Source: Planctomycetota bacterium
GTDB taxonomy: Bacteria > Planctomycetota > SZUA-567 > H5-PLA8
Reading direction: 5' to 3'
DNA: 6,353 nt
Assembly (NCBI GenBank): GCA_025355035.1
Contig: JANXLS010000887.1
Span: 1 to 6,353, forward strand
The position numbers were made by a program, and so were the translations under genes. This document shows, in pieces, positions 5,632-6,353 of this stretch. Every line of letters starts with the position of its first letter. The first letter of the stretch is position 1. Under the pieces are notes generated by a model. It was given only the letters and a program-made list of their open reading frames with translations, did no database searches and was not told the origin of the DNA.

Positions 5632-6353
5632 ATCCCTCGAGGGCGTGAAGCTGCGCGTCCCAGCGACACTGCTCGCGGTGGCGGGGATTGTCGTTGCCCT
5701 CGAAATGGGTTTGCGTCTGGTTCCCGAAAGAATGCTCGTGCCGAATTTGAGCCGGCAGGGCGAAATCTTTTTCATGGAAAAGGAAGTCCTCTCGAAATTC
5801 GATGCGCCCGATACCGTGTTCCTCGGAAGTTCGCGCATTCGACGCGCTATCGTCCCAACATTTTTGGACGAGCAGCTTGGCAGAAAAAAGAATTCGACGG
5901 TGAATCTCGGCCTCGCGATGGCACGACCGTACGAGTCGCTCTATTTATACGAACGCAACGAAGCGAAGCTCAAGAACGCCAAGCTCGTCGTCTTCAACGT
6001 CGATGATTGGTTTGTCAGCAGCGGTCCCAAGATGAGCAATTCGCTGTACGAAACGCACGGCCCGTGGGTCGAACGATTATCGTTTCCGGAACGTATGCGG
6101 ACACGGCTTTTTCTCGACGGACTCTTCACCATGCGCGTGACGATGAAGCTCGTGCCGGGAGCGGTGTTCGGGCGGAAGAACGATGTTCAGACCTTGAAGC
6201 TCGACGCGAACAATCAGATCCTTCCGCCACCCAATCGCGAAAAGCTCGAATCCTATGACGCTCAGATCGCCATGTTCTATGATCGTTTTGACGTCAATGC
6301 TATCATGCTGAGCCACATCGAAAAGTTGGCGGAGAAAGTCAAGGCGAATGGCG
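5603..6353 (+). CDS. SGNH hydrolase-like protein, AlgJ/AlgX/DUF1574-type MBOAT partner, 3' end outside window
   Basis: The reading frame is open from the ATG at 5603 to the window edge, giving 250 residues. GGAG at 5593-5596 is a well-placed ribosome site, and the start overlaps the last 29 bases of the MBOAT gene, so the two are probably translationally coupled. Residues 19-37 form a single membrane anchor or uncleaved signal (VPATLLAVAGIVVALEMGL). TVFLGSSRIRRAI (71-83) matches SGNH block I, with Ser77 the candidate nucleophile in a G-S-S variant of GDS. NLGLAMARPYE (101-111) fits the next conserved block, and KLVVFNVDDWF (127-137) the strand after it. The catalytic Asp/His block cannot be located with confidence in the visible part. 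Such proteins sit outside the inner membrane and hand acyl groups from the MBOAT protein to the glycan, or remove them. Family is recognised mainly by motif order and by its neighbour; exact subtype is uncertain. Confidence 0.82.
   Translation, partial: MSRSSILNFESLEGVKLRVPATLLAVAGIVVALEMGLRLVPERMLVPNLSRQGEIFFMEKEVLSKFDAPDTVFLGSSRIRRAIVPTFLDEQLGRKKNSTVNLGLAMARPYESLYLYERNEAKLKNAKLVVFNVDDWFVSSGPKMSNSLYETHGPWVERLSFPERMRTRLFLDGLFTMRVTMKLVPGAVFGRKNDVQTLKLDANNQILPPPNREKLESYDAQIAMFYDRFDVNAIMLSHIEKLAEKVKANG

Noticed and set aside
5634..5643. Perfect 10-base palindrome CCCTCGAGGG just after the MBOAT stop
   Set aside because: It lies in codons of the SGNH-like gene, is short, and has no loop or context suggesting an operator.

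Overview
The window carries six genes, all on the + strand, at about 55-60% GC with short spacers. The first (a DUF1549/DUF1553 'planctomycete domain' protein) enters from the left edge, and the last (an SGNH/AlgJ-like protein) runs off the right edge. The adjacent DUF1553 and DUF1501 genes point to the PVC group of bacteria, most likely Planctomycetota, with Verrucomicrobiota as the main alternative. Weak or absent Shine-Dalgarno sequences at several starts fit that placement. The sequence alone does not give a genus.

Left part (1-3656): the C-terminal part of a DUF1553 protein is followed after 70 bases by a DUF1501 protein with a twin-arginine-type signal. After 56 more bases comes a secreted beta-propeller protein built of five 'NGN' repeats. 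These look like one co-directional set of exported proteins. DUF1553/DUF1501 pairs are very common in this group, but their biochemical role is not established, and nothing here fixes a substrate.

Middle (3657-4098): a small membrane-anchored protein with a ComEA-like double helix-hairpin-helix begins 4 bases after the propeller stop codon. A strong GC hairpin lies inside its first codons, and a short cUUCGg hairpin sits on its stop codon.

Right part (4099-6353): a full-length AlgI-type MBOAT O-acyltransferase overlaps by 29 bases with an SGNH-like protein of the AlgJ/AlgX/DUF1574 type. Together they form the usual two-part machine for O-acylating an exported polysaccharide or other envelope glycan: MBOAT handles the acyl group at the membrane and the SGNH partner acts on the outer face.

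No tRNA, rRNA, CRISPR array, transposase or phage gene is visible. The least ordinary signals are three short palindromic, REP-like elements. Two are in the spacers around the DUF1501 gene. The third is a 50-base single-axis imperfect palindrome inside the MBOAT reading frame, where it encodes a hydrophilic loop. I see no convincing evidence of a wholly new biological system; the rest is typical accessory and envelope gene content.
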